Part shown: in pieces, positions 1-7,497 of the stretch
How positions within the stretch are numbered: position 1 is the first letter of the stretch
How the letters are laid out: every line of letters starts with the position of its first letter
DNA from: Clostridium pascui
GTDB taxonomy: Bacteria; Bacillota; Clostridia; Clostridiales; Clostridiaceae
Assembly (NCBI RefSeq): GCF_016908015.1
Contig: NZ_JAFBDB010000001.1
Coordinates: 124,001 to 188,000, forward strand
DNA: 64,000 nt
Direction of reading: 5' to 3'
Translations under genes and position numbers: made by a program
Notes under the pieces: generated by a model
Seen by the model: only the letters and a program-made list of their open reading frames with translations
Told to the model about the DNA's origin: nothing
Databases searched by the model: none

Positions 1-167
1 GACTTGGGACTGTAATCATGGCATCTTTTGACGAAGAAGGAGTTACAAAATTTATTGATTTGCCGGAAGACGAATTGATTATTGCACTGGTTGCATGTGG
101 ATATCCAGCAGAGGAGCCAAAGGCCCCAAGAAGAAAAGAAGTTTTAGAAATTTTGCGTTATCATTAA
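1..167 (+). CDS. Nitroreductase family protein, C-terminal end (partial)
   Basis: The window opens inside this gene; the frame starts at base 3 and runs 54 codons to a TAA. The visible tail has the pattern typical of the end of flavin nitroreductases: a GTVIMASFDEEGV block, then LPEDELIIALVACGYP, then a short basic end. That LPED..alv.cGYP block is the conserved C-terminal signature of FMN-dependent nitroreductases, which reduce nitro compounds or flavins using NAD(P)H. The catalytic and most FMN-binding residues lie outside the window, so substrate cannot be judged. It converges on the MerR-type gene that follows. Confidence 0.7.
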   Translation, partial: LGTVIMASFDEEGVTKFIDLPEDELIIALVACGYPAEEPKAPRRKEVLEILRYH

Positions 168-195
168 AAAGATGCTATTAAAAAGGGGTAGTAGC

Positions 196-279
196 TTCAG
201 TTAGTGAATATACTACAGAGCACAGATTCGTCAAAATCGTTATTAGCTTCGTGGTAATTTCAGCTAGTGAATATACTAC
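196..279. repeat. Pair of 21-bp direct repeats
   Basis: Two copies of a 21-bp sequence (TTCAG[T/C]TAGTGAATATACTAC) lie at 196-216 and 259-279, differing at one base. Each is preceded by GTAGTA or GTGGTA and ends in TACTAC, so each copy is also a loose inverted repeat. They sit in the 145-bp gap between two convergent genes, which argues against ordinary promoter operators. The DNA between the copies is not duplicated, so this is not a simple tandem duplication. Function is unknown. Confidence 0.6.
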
Positions 280-312
280 CCAAGGGGTATCACTTCAGAA
301 TAAGAACAGAGC

Positions 313-1200
313 TTATTTTTTATTTTCACAATGGATTTTCGTTACGGGAATTATTACCTTAGTAATATGCTCGTCTACATTGTCTACATCAAGAGGTGAT
401 ATAATAAATTCTTCAGATATATTACCAGTAATCTTGTAACCATTCTTGTTAATCCACTGTATCATTTTTATATGAGTATTTACAATATTGGAGTAATTTC
501 CAACGTGAGTAGTAGTAGCAGCGGTAAATCCTCCAAATTTTCTGCAATTGTTGGATTTAATAGGAGATTCTATGCACATTCCAAATTCAACGGTTGAATC
601 CTTAAAGAGAAACTGCTCAAGGGGATCTGAATAGTATGTAACCACAATTGATCCTTTGCTTTTTAGCTGTAGCTTATTGCATAAATCAATTATTTCCACC
701 CATCTTTCTAAGGACACCTCTGAATTTGAGTAATTTTTCATTACTTTTTTGGTATACACTAAATCCGTTTCAGGAATTTGTTCGATTTGTATAGTTTTGG
801 TAATGATATTTTCTTTATCTTCTTTGTTACAGTAGGAAATGATATCTACTCCTTTTTTTAGTCTTTCTAAAAAAGCATAGGCATCGGAATATCTTTTTTG
901 TAGGCAGTTTATTTCATCGGATATTTCTAAAAGTTTACATTCTATACTTTGTTTAAGAGTTTCAGCTTTGTTATCCTTTACAATTTGCTGAATCTGCTCT
1001 AATGTAAATCCAAGCATTCTTAGTTTGCGAATTATACATATTGTTACCATTTGGTCCTTACTATAGTATCTATATTTATTTCCCTCTTCTCTAAATTTAG
1101 GGACAACTAATTTTATGGAATCATAGTAACGCAATGTTTTTCTAGGAATATTACAAATTTCTTCTACTTCACCTATAGAATATTTATCTTCCTTTTTCAT
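313..1200 (-). CDS. MerR family regulator with GyrI-like effector domain
   Basis: A 295-residue transcription regulator. Residues 7-75 form a MerR winged helix (YSIGEVEEICNIPRKTLRYYD, conserved RYYD, then the FTLEQIQQIV helix). Residues about 80-115 are the dimerising coiled coil. The rest resembles a GyrI/BmrR-type effector pocket that binds small, often cationic, ligands. By family, such proteins activate multidrug efflux genes by untwisting an over-long promoter spacer, but no efflux gene is adjacent. The start has a strong GGGGGG ribosome site (minus strand, 1204-1213). It converges on the nitroreductase and is divergent from the 42-residue gene at 1364. The ligand is unknown. Confidence 0.85.
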   Translation of the reverse strand: MKKEDKYSIGEVEEICNIPRKTLRYYDSIKLVVPKFREEGNKYRYYSKDQMVTICIIRKLRMLGFTLEQIQQIVKDNKAETLKQSIECKLLEISDEINCLQKRYSDAYAFLERLKKGVDIISYCNKEDKENIITKTIQIEQIPETDLVYTKKVMKNYSNSEVSLERWVEIIDLCNKLQLKSKGSIVVTYYSDPLEQFLFKDSTVEFGMCIESPIKSNNCRKFGGFTAATTTHVGNYSNIVNTHIKMIQWINKNGYKITGNISEEFIISPLDVDNVDEHITKVIIPVTKIHCENKK

Positions 1201-1316
1201 TTATAATCCCCCCAGATAATTACCTTATTGTTATATATTACCATTAATGTGGAAGAAGTGCAAGAGTTTAATAGTTAGTATATAAACTGATTTAGAGAAA
1301 GGCAATATAGAGGAAT

Positions 1317-1344
1317 AATTTTATCGACCTTTGGGGATAAAATT
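1317..1344 (+). promoter_or_regulatory. Leader stem-loop before the 42-aa gene
   Basis: A perfect 9-bp inverted repeat (AATTTTATC / GATAAAATT) with a 10-nt loop ends about 20 bases before the ATG at 1364 and just before its ribosome site (AAGGAAGGTGAG). In RNA it would form a stem in the 5' untranslated region. It could protect the mRNA or bind a protein as DNA; nothing in the sequence decides which. Confidence 0.45.
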
Positions 1345-1363
1345 ACTAAGGAAGGTGAGTACA

Positions 1364-1492
1364 ATGCAATCTAAATCAGAAAATAAAAAAAGAAATGATA
1401 ATGAAAAAAATAATTCAAAATCTCCAAATGTATTTACATGGGAAGCAGACAAAAATATGAATAAGCCTGTAAGGGGATTACCAAAGAAATAG
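1364..1492 (+). CDS. Small hydrophilic protein, 42 aa, unknown function
   Basis: A short gene with a good ribosome site (AAGGAAGGTGAG, 6 bases before ATG). The protein is very polar: the first half is Lys/Asn/Ser/Glu-rich and probably disordered. The second half has a more constrained look (SPNVFTWEADKNMNKPVRGLPKK). There is no signal peptide, membrane segment or cysteine. The stop codon lies at the foot of a perfect intrinsic terminator, so the transcript is a compact single-gene unit with its own leader hairpin. Tiny proteins ending in a similar KPVRGLPKK-like tail occur in Clostridium, but I cannot attach a function. Confidence 0.65.
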   Translation: MQSKSENKKRNDNEKNNSKSPNVFTWEADKNMNKPVRGLPKK

Positions 1493-1512
1493 AGCCTTTT
1501 GGCTCTTTTTTT
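1491..1512 (+). terminator. Intrinsic terminator overlapping the stop codon
   Basis: AGAGCC-TTTT-GGCTCT followed by a run of T. The 6-bp GC-containing stem has a tetraloop, and the first two stem bases are the last two bases of the TAG stop of the 42-aa gene. Confidence 0.9.
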
Positions 1513-1623
1513 ACATATAAAAATAAAGAAAACAGTAATTGATTGTATCTCTTAGCTGACAGGGCATTCAGTGGTAATGTATAATGAAATTGTAGATAAT
1601 TGATACTTGAAGGAGAATGAAAA

Positions 1624-2874
1624 ATGAATTGGATGAAATGTGTTGATGAAAATCAAGAAATGTTATGGAAGATATTATCGGATTTAATTTCTTTTGAGAC
1701 AGTTACTCCTCCAGGAAGAAATTCAGATGATATACAGTCTTACATATATAATTTTTTAAGTGAACTGGGTGCTGAACTTGACCGATGGGAGATGTATCCT
1801 GGCGACAGTTTATTAGTTGGAGTTATTCCAGGGACCAAGAGGAAAGAGGCGAAAAGTCTTATTCTAAATGGTCATGTAGACGTTGCAGTTGTAGGGGATA
1901 CAGCCCATTGGATTTATCCTCCATTTGAGATTACTAAAGAAAATGGTTTCTTGTACGGACGTGGAACTGCTGATATGAAAGGAGCAATGGCATGTGCTCT
2001 GTATTCCGTGTGGCTTTTAAAAAAGTATGGGGTTAAGCTTGATGGAGACTTGCAGATTCAATCAGTAATTGGTGAGGAGGCAGGAGAGGCGGGAACTCGT
2101 GCTATTTTGGATCGTGGATACAAGGCTGACTTTGGAATATGTATGGACACAAGCAATCTTGAAATTCAGGGTCAGGGTGGAGTGATTACAGCTTGGGTAA
2201 CGGTAAAGAGTAAAGATGTTTTTCATGATGCAGTTAGAAGAAATTTAATTCATCCAGAGGGTGGAATTTTTGGAGCAAGTGCCATCGAAAAAATGCAAAA
2301 TGTTATTCAATCACTTCGTGAACTTGAAGAAATTTGGTATGAAACAAAGTCTTATCCAGGTTTTGAAAGAGGTGTGAATACAATAAATCCAGCAGTAATA
2401 GAGGGTGGAAGAAATGCAGCATTTGTGGCAGATGAGTGTAAACTTTGGATTACTGTACATTTTTATCCAAATGAAAGCTACGAGTCAGTTATAAAAGAAG
2501 TTGAGGAACATTTGCAGAAGCTAGCAGATAAAGATCCTTGGTTTAAAGAAAATCCCATACAATTTAAATGGGGTGGAAAATCAATGATTGAGGAGAGAGG
2601 AGAAATTTTTCCTTCTGCTGAAATTGATAAAGATAGTGAAGCGGTTAAACTTCTTTCCAGTGTACATGAAGTTTGTTTAAATGAAAAACCAAATGTAAAT
2701 ATGAATCCTAGTGTAACAGATGTGGGATGGCTTGCTCATGGTGGAATTCCAGCAGTATTGTATGGACCAGGTCTTCCAGAGGAGGCACATTCAGTAGATG
2801 AGTGCGTAGAAGCACAACAGCTTCTTGATTATAGTGCTATCCTTTTAGAGTTTATGGGAAAATGGTGTACATAA
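1624..2874 (+). CDS. M20-family metallohydrolase (ArgE/DapE-type deacylase)
   Basis: A 416-residue cytoplasmic enzyme of the M20 di-zinc amidohydrolase family, which removes acyl or formyl groups from amino compounds. Visible metal and catalytic residues are H in LNGHVDV (about 83, with D85 as helper Asp), D in GRGTADMKGAMA (about 117), the EE pair in VIGEEAGEAGT (about 150), D in GICMDTS and H in EEAHSVDE near the C-terminus. Length and layout fit acetylornithine deacetylase or the formyl-aminopyrimidine deformylase branch. It stands alone, with no arginine, lysine or thiamine genes beside it, so the substrate is open. The start has the site GAAGGAGAATGAAAA. Confidence 0.85.
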   Translation: MNWMKCVDENQEMLWKILSDLISFETVTPPGRNSDDIQSYIYNFLSELGAELDRWEMYPGDSLLVGVIPGTKRKEAKSLILNGHVDVAVVGDTAHWIYPPFEITKENGFLYGRGTADMKGAMACALYSVWLLKKYGVKLDGDLQIQSVIGEEAGEAGTRAILDRGYKADFGICMDTSNLEIQGQGGVITAWVTVKSKDVFHDAVRRNLIHPEGGIFGASAIEKMQNVIQSLRELEEIWYETKSYPGFERGVNTINPAVIEGGRNAAFVADECKLWITVHFYPNESYESVIKEVEEHLQKLADKDPWFKENPIQFKWGGKSMIEERGEIFPSAEIDKDSEAVKLLSSVHEVCLNEKPNVNMNPSVTDVGWLAHGGIPAVLYGPGLPEEAHSVDECVEAQQLLDYSAILLEFMGKWCT

Positions 2875-2953
2875 GTTACCCCGTTTGTAAAACAGAAATA
2901 TATTTATTGCATACAATAGATACGCAATTACTTATGATGAGGAGTCTTATAAT

Positions 2954-3910
2954 ATGAAATACTATTTCGCACCGTTAGAAGGTATTACTGGATATGTATA
3001 TAGAAATGCATATCAAACTTTTTTTGGTCAAATTGATAAATACTTTACACCCTTTATTTCACCAACTAGTAATAAGGGTTTTACTTCGAGAGAATTAAAT
3101 GATATATTACCTGAACACAATCAAGGATTGACTGTGGTGCCTCAAATACTTACAAATAATGCTGAGTATTTTACTCGCACGGTGAACGACTTGACTAAGT
3201 TTGGTTATGATGAGATTAATTTAAATTTGGGCTGTCCATCTGGTACAGTTGTTGCGAAACATAAAGGTTCAGGATTTCTTGCACAAAGAGCACAGCTGGA
3301 TGAATTTTTAGAGGACATATTTGCAAAGGCATCAACTAAGATTTCCATAAAGACAAGAATTGGAAAGGATTCTCCAGATGAATTTTATGAGCTGATTAAA
3401 ATCTTTAACAAGTATCCTCTGGAGGAGCTTATTATTCATCCAAGAATACAAACGGACTTTTATAAGAACAAGCCAAATATGTCAGTATTTAAAGATGCAT
3501 TAGAATTAAGTAAAAATCCTGTTTGTTATAATGGGGACATTTTTAATCTATCGGACTATAAAGAATTAGTGGAAATACATCCAAGTTTAGATGCAGTAAT
3601 GCTGGGTCGAGGACTTATTGCAAATCCAGCATTAATTGGAGAAATTAAGAATAATCATGTGGTAGATAAGCTGGTAATGAAGGAATTTCACGATGCAGTT
3701 TATGAAGGCTATCAAGAAATCCTTTCTGGAGATAGAAATGTATTATTTAAAATGAAAGAATTTTGGTTTTATATGATACACCTGTTTGCAGACAGTGATA
3801 AATATGTTAAGAAAATAAGAAAGACAGATAGATTATGCGATTATGAAGCAGTTATATCACAGCTATTTCAAGAACTTGATATAGAACAATCACTTTTACG
3901 GGGATTTTAA
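2954..3910 (+). CDS. dus: tRNA-dihydrouridine synthase family protein
   Basis: A 318-residue FMN enzyme that reduces uridine to dihydrouridine in the D-loop of tRNA using NADPH. The N-terminus (YFAPLEGITGYVYRNAY) is the classic Dus TIM-barrel opening. The active-site cysteine is in NLNLGCPSGTVVAKHKGSG, followed by the K..R motif IKTRIG, the IHPR motif and a GRGLIANPAL phosphate-binding block. The C-terminal helical domain is short. Clostridia often carry extra Dus-like paralogues of this compact type, so the exact target uridine cannot be assigned. Monocistronic by spacing. Confidence 0.9.
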   Translation: MKYYFAPLEGITGYVYRNAYQTFFGQIDKYFTPFISPTSNKGFTSRELNDILPEHNQGLTVVPQILTNNAEYFTRTVNDLTKFGYDEINLNLGCPSGTVVAKHKGSGFLAQRAQLDEFLEDIFAKASTKISIKTRIGKDSPDEFYELIKIFNKYPLEELIIHPRIQTDFYKNKPNMSVFKDALELSKNPVCYNGDIFNLSDYKELVEIHPSLDAVMLGRGLIANPALIGEIKNNHVVDKLVMKEFHDAVYEGYQEILSGDRNVLFKMKEFWFYMIHLFADSDKYVKKIRKTDRLCDYEAVISQLFQELDIEQSLLRGF

Positions 3911-3985
3911 TGGATACCATGAATTGTTTTATTATTATGATTTAGTAGTTAGAATTACTAAATTTGTGAGAGAAGGGGAATAAAT

Positions 3986-4267
3986 ATGCTAGAAAAAAAG
4001 AATTACGCAAACGGTCAAGAGGTTTACAGATGTTCTGAAAATAAACTCACCTACTATTATAAGAATGGTCAAATAAAAGCGGAAGGCCCTTTTGAAAATA
4101 ACCAAATGGAAGGTGAATGGAGATTTTACAGGGAATCTGGGCAACTATCACAAATAGGAAATTTTAAGAACGATAAGAAACACGGTAAATGGATAAGATT
4201 TGATAAAGATAATCAAGAGGATTATAATGAGGAATTCAATGATGGCAAAATAATTAAATCAAAATAA
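3986..4267 (+). CDS. MORN-repeat protein (YwqK-like), 93 aa
   Basis: A small soluble protein built of MORN-type repeats: YYYKNGQIKAEGPFENNQMEGEW, then FYRESGQLSQIGNFKNDKKHGKW, then a third partial copy. Each copy has the G.(y/w)..G.l...G.f..g...G.w pattern. YwqK-like proteins in Firmicutes are annotated as antitoxins in some loci, but no toxin gene is next to this one, so that role is not supported here. There is no signal peptide. The ribosome site is AGAAGGGGAA. The gene is closed by a strong terminator. Confidence 0.75.
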   Translation: MLEKKNYANGQEVYRCSENKLTYYYKNGQIKAEGPFENNQMEGEWRFYRESGQLSQIGNFKNDKKHGKWIRFDKDNQEDYNEEFNDGKIIKSK

Positions 4268-4272
4268 TATAT

Positions 4273-4315
4273 AAAAGCTCTCCTGCATGAAATAAAGTAC
4301 TGCAGGAGGGCTTTT
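4273..4315 (+). terminator. Intrinsic terminator after the MORN gene
   Basis: Stem AAAAGCTCTCCTGCA / TGCAGGAGGGCTTTT with a 13-nt loop; the last arm ends in TTTT. Confidence 0.85.
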
Positions 4316-4470
4316 GTGTTATATACATTTAAAAAATTTAGTGCATTATAATTTTCGTTTGACACAAAAATTATGCGTTAGCTGTAAGCAATAAGATTAC
4401 TGGAAGTAATTTTCAAAGAATTAAGGGATGACAAAGTTATAGACAAATATCAAAAATGTTTACTTATATA

Positions 4471-4484
4471 TAGACATATGTCTA
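4471..4484. promoter_or_regulatory. Perfect 14-bp palindrome TAGACATATGTCTA
   Basis: A perfect palindrome 59 bp upstream of the DUF2087 regulator start, in an AT-rich region that must hold its promoter. It is a good candidate operator, perhaps for autoregulation by the downstream protein; the binding protein is inferred from position only. Confidence 0.45.
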
Positions 4485-4542
4485 ATAAAGGTGTATTATT
4501 AAAATAATGATAATTAATGAATATTGAAAGGGGTTAGCTCTA

Positions 4543-5313
4543 ATGGATACGAAATCAAATGAATTATTTTGGAATGCCACAATAGATGAAGTGGAAAATG
4601 GGTTTGTAGAAAACCATAAAGAGTATGGATGTATAATTTGTGAGGAAGTATTTGAAAAGGGACGTATATATGAAATAGAGTCAAAACTTTATGATGCAAA
4701 AAAGGCAGCAGAAATTCACATAGAGGAAAGACATGGTTCTATGCTTGAGTACCTGTTAGGAATGAACTCAGCTTTTACAGGAGTGTCAGGTGTTCAAAGA
4801 GAGATATTAATATTAATTGCCCAGGGACTATCCGATAAAGAAGTTGCAGCAAAGCTTGGAGTTGCACAATCAACCATTAGAAATCATCGTTATAAATTAA
4901 GAGAAAAGGAAAAGCAAGCAAAGTTATTTTTAGCTATGATGAACTTACTCACAAATAGTACAAAGAACAAAATTAATAAGCTAGAAAAAGAAGTTATATG
5001 TGATCCTCATAAAACAGCAATCAGCATAGATGATAGATATAACATTACTGATAAGGAAAAAGAGGATACTATAAAAATACACATGGATGATACAGGTGCA
5101 TTAAAAATTTATCCTTCTAAGGAAAAGAAGAAGATTATTATATTACAGGAAATCACTAAGAACTTTACTAAAGGAAAGACTTATTCAGAAAAAGAACTTA
5201 ATAGAGTCCTAAAAAGAATATATGAAGATTATGTAACTATAAGAAGAGCTTTAATAGAATACGGATTTATTGAAAGAACAAATGACTGCAACAGCTATTG
5301 GGTGAAGGAGTAA
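4543..5313 (+). CDS. LuxR-type HTH regulator with DUF2087 domain and putative zinc finger
   Basis: A 256-residue regulator in three parts. Residues about 24-70 contain CIICEEVFEKG and HIEERH, a CxxC...HxxxxH arrangement that could hold zinc. Residues about 85-128 form a LuxR/GerE helix-turn-helix (REILILIAQGLSDKEVAAKLG, then STIRNHRYKLREK). The C-terminus (residues about 180-256: KEKKKIIILQEI, then YSEKELNRVLKRIYEDYVTI and RRALIEYGFIERT) is a DUF2087 domain, a winged-helix-like fold often joined to regulators. The ribosome site is GAAAGGGG. A palindrome lies upstream. The target genes are unknown. Confidence 0.8.
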   Translation: MDTKSNELFWNATIDEVENGFVENHKEYGCIICEEVFEKGRIYEIESKLYDAKKAAEIHIEERHGSMLEYLLGMNSAFTGVSGVQREILILIAQGLSDKEVAAKLGVAQSTIRNHRYKLREKEKQAKLFLAMMNLLTNSTKNKINKLEKEVICDPHKTAISIDDRYNITDKEKEDTIKIHMDDTGALKIYPSKEKKKIIILQEITKNFTKGKTYSEKELNRVLKRIYEDYVTIRRALIEYGFIERTNDCNSYWVKE

Positions 5314-5481
5314 TGGGTATAGTTTTTATACCTTGTGATATATAACTAAAAGTAATATAATTTAAATGATACTGATATTAGTTAAAGTTTGAGGCATCTT
5401 TATGGAACACATTTAAAAAAGTGCTGGATGGTACCATATTAAGAAGTATAAAAACAAATGATAAATTTTTGAAAGGGTGGA

Positions 5482-5754
5482 ATGATGGATTATAAAATTA
5501 TTGCTGGGATTTTTGCGGCAGGAGTATTGCTATGGATGATAAGTGTTATTAGCGAAATTCGAAGTGATATAAAGCGCATAAATATAAGTTTGAATAAAAT
5601 CGCTAAACAAGCTGAAGTGCCAGACACAATAACAGATGAATTAAAAGGCCTTATTTCAGAAGGTAAAATTGTTGAAGCAGTAAAAAAATATAGAATTGCT
5701 GCTGGAGTTGGATTAAAAGAAGCCAAAGAATATGTTGACTCCTTAAGAGAATAA
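5482..5754 (+). CDS. Membrane-anchored protein with ribosomal L7/L12 C-terminal-like fold
   Basis: A 90-residue protein with one N-terminal membrane helix (about 4-23, IIAGIFAAGVLLWMISVI). A short coiled stretch follows. Residues about 52-88 (LKGLISEGKIVEAVKKYRIAAGVGLKEAKEYVDSL) match the helix-turn-helix pattern of the L7/L12 C-terminal domain, as in KIxVIKxvRe.tglGLKEAKdlVd. Such stand-alone domains are common in Firmicutes and of unknown role; this one should face the cytoplasm. The ribosome site is GAAAGGGTGG. Confidence 0.65.
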   Translation: MMDYKIIAGIFAAGVLLWMISVISEIRSDIKRINISLNKIAKQAEVPDTITDELKGLISEGKIVEAVKKYRIAAGVGLKEAKEYVDSLRE

Positions 5755-5843
5755 AAAGCAAGAGAAGCGAAGAGTGATTTTCTATAGAAATTTATTTGAG
5801 AAGAGCTATAGTACACTCAATTAAAATAAACGTTTAAAAACTT

Positions 5844-5868
5844 AGAGTGGTACAAACCACTCTTTTTT
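5844..5868 (+). terminator. Intrinsic terminator
   Basis: AGAGTGG-TACAAA-CCACTCT followed by TTTTT. A short perfect stem about 90 bp after the stop of the L7/L12-like gene, most likely ending that transcript. Confidence 0.85.
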
Positions 5869-5944
5869 AGCTATTGAAGTTTCTGTAAAAATAATATATA
5901 ATATGATTTAAAAATTGCAAATTTTACATGAAAGGAATCTTATA

Positions 5945-6088
5945 ATGAATTATAGATGTGAATCCGGTACTCAAGTTACTCCTTGCAAAGGCCATAAGAA
6001 CTAAATCGGCTATGCTTTGCTTGGAGACTATTTTATTAAAATAGCTGATGTTGAAAATATAAAGGCACTTTTACGCTCTTTTTTATAA
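5945..6088 (+). pseudogene. Small ORF split by an in-frame stop codon
   Basis: From an ATG with a ribosome site (GAAAGGAATC) the frame reads MNYRCESGTQVTPCKGHKN, then TAA at 6002-6004. It then continues in the same frame as IGYALLGDYFIKIADVENIK and ALLRSFL before a second stop at 6086. The second half has a sensible amphipathic composition, so a 47-residue gene with one nonsense change is more likely than two unrelated pieces. The first 19 codons alone could also be a leader peptide. The family is not recognised. The rest of the gap up to 6262 shows only the hairpin next to the following ribosome site. Confidence 0.35.
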
Positions 6089-6233
6089 TTTATATAAATT
6101 GGGCTTATTTAGTGTGCAGTTTTTCAGCATTATATAGTTTAATAAGGTGGGTTATGAGTTTGATTCCTTTTATTGAATCGGATTTTTTATAAGTATATTG
6201 ATTTTAAATAGATTTTTATGGTCTTTGCTTCAA

Positions 6234-6250
6234 CCAAAAATAATTTTTGG
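6234..6250 (+). promoter_or_regulatory. Hairpin abutting the ribosome site of the CD3324-like gene
   Basis: CCAAAAA-TAA-TTTTTGG is a perfect 7-bp inverted repeat. Its last bases touch the GGAGGAG ribosome site of the gene starting at 6263. If it forms in the mRNA, it would partly hide the site and lower or tune translation. This is inference from position. Confidence 0.35.
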
Positions 6251-6262
6251 AGGAGTAAAGAT

Positions 6263-6562
6263 ATGAAATATAGTAATGCACAAAATGTATTGCCAGATGA
6301 AATAATAAAAATTATTCAGGAATATGTGAATGGTGAATATTTATATATACCTAGAAAAGATGGAGAACAAAAGACCTGGGGAGAAAAGAATGGTACAAGA
6401 GATAAATTAAATATCCGAAATGCTGAAATTTATGATAAATATAAAAATGGTACTACGGTTTTGGATTTAGCTGAGGAATACTATCTTTCAGATAAGAGTA
6501 TAAGAAGAATTATTACTGAGCAAAGGAAATTATGCTCGAAATTAAAACAGAATTATAAGTGA
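6263..6562 (+). CDS. CD3324-like helix-turn-helix protein, 99 aa
   Basis: Start chosen at the ATG 7 bases after GGAGGAG, not at the longer upstream frame. The protein has an N-terminal block (NVLPDEIIKIIQEYVNGEYLYIP), a polar linker (KTWGEKNGTRD), and a C-terminal helix-turn-helix (IYDKYKNGTTVLDLAEEYYL then SDKSIRRIITEQRK). This is the layout of the small DNA-binding proteins called CD3324-like in Clostridia, distantly like the Mor activator fold. It is probably a transcription regulator. It lies alone, 108 bp before an acetyltransferase, so no target is implied. Confidence 0.75.
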   Translation: MKYSNAQNVLPDEIIKIIQEYVNGEYLYIPRKDGEQKTWGEKNGTRDKLNIRNAEIYDKYKNGTTVLDLAEEYYLSDKSIRRIITEQRKLCSKLKQNYK

Positions 6563-6670
6563 GATTGAAAGCCTCCTTTTAACTACTATATAATGATGAT
6601 ATGTTGAGAAACGGCATATCTAGGGATAAGAACATTGATATTGGAAAAGTTAAGGGAGGATAGAATATAA

Positions 6671-7264
6671 ATGAATACAAGAAACCTTTTAGAGCTAAAG
6701 GGAGATTTGATATATCTAAAAAAACTGGACAAGGAGTACCTTGAAGAATATTGGGAAAGCATGGATAATAGCAGTGTGGAAGCAATGATTTTTACAGGAA
6801 CTCAACAAATATTTAATAAGTCAGATATTGAAAGATATTTAGAAAATATAGTTCAAGATGACAATAGAGTTGATTTTTTAATAATATCAAAAGAATCTAA
6901 CAAAATAGTAGGGGAAGTTGTTATTAATAACATCTATAGAAATGATAGAAATTCTAATATAAGAATTTTGATAAATAAAAAAGAAGATTTTAGTAAAGGT
7001 TACGGAAGTGAAGCATTGATATTAGCATTGAATTATGGATTTGGAATGCTTAATTTACATAGAATTGAACTAGAAGTATTTCCATTTAATCAAAGAGCAA
7101 TTCATGTGTATGAAAAAATGGGTTTTGTAAGAGAGGGAATCAAAAGACATGGCTGCTACTTTAATAGTAAATACTATGACATGATTACAATGAGTATTTT
7201 GGAAGGTGAGTTTAGAGAAAAATATAATATTACTGGAGAATTGTTAGATGTTCTTAACAATTAG
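6671..7264 (+). CDS. GNAT family N-acetyltransferase (RimJ/RimL-like)
   Basis: A 197-residue acetyl-CoA-dependent transferase. The acetyl-CoA loop is visible as NKKEDFSKGYGSEALILALNY (a variant of the Q/RxxGxG/A motif: KGYGSE). It is followed by NLHRIELEVFPFNQRAIHVY and EKMGFVREGIKRHG, the strand-helix pattern of RimJ/RimL and ribosomal-protein acetyltransferases. N-terminal LKGDLIYLKKLDKEYL also fits that group. Possible targets are protein N-termini, amino acids or drugs; no neighbour helps. The ribosome site is AAGGGAGGATAG. Confidence 0.85.
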   Translation: MNTRNLLELKGDLIYLKKLDKEYLEEYWESMDNSSVEAMIFTGTQQIFNKSDIERYLENIVQDDNRVDFLIISKESNKIVGEVVINNIYRNDRNSNIRILINKKEDFSKGYGSEALILALNYGFGMLNLHRIELEVFPFNQRAIHVYEKMGFVREGIKRHGCYFNSKYYDMITMSILEGEFREKYNITGELLDVLNN

Positions 7265-7268
7265 GTAT

Positions 7269-7316
7269 AAAAAGCTGGCTGAAAATGATTTTTTAATTAT
7301 TTTCAACCAGCTTTTT
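7269..7316 (+). terminator. Intrinsic terminator after the GNAT gene
   Basis: Long stem AAAAAGCTGG-CTGAAAAT / ATTTTCAACCAGCTTTTTT, small loop, T run. Strong. Confidence 0.9.
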
Positions 7317-7497
7317 TGTATTGATTATATAGCTTATTTAAATAGATCTACTAGATATATATGGTAAAGAATTAGTGTAAGGAAACGGTATAATAAGCTG
7401 ATAGAAGCAGATACTAAAAATATCATAGAATAGCTATGATTTTGTTTATAGTAAAAAAATTAGGATACAAAAATATAAAAAGGAAAAAGGAGATATC

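Noticed and set aside
3986-4267. MORN protein as antitoxin of a toxin-antitoxin pair
   Set aside because: No toxin-like gene on either side; the neighbours are a tRNA-modifying enzyme and an unrelated regulator after a terminator.
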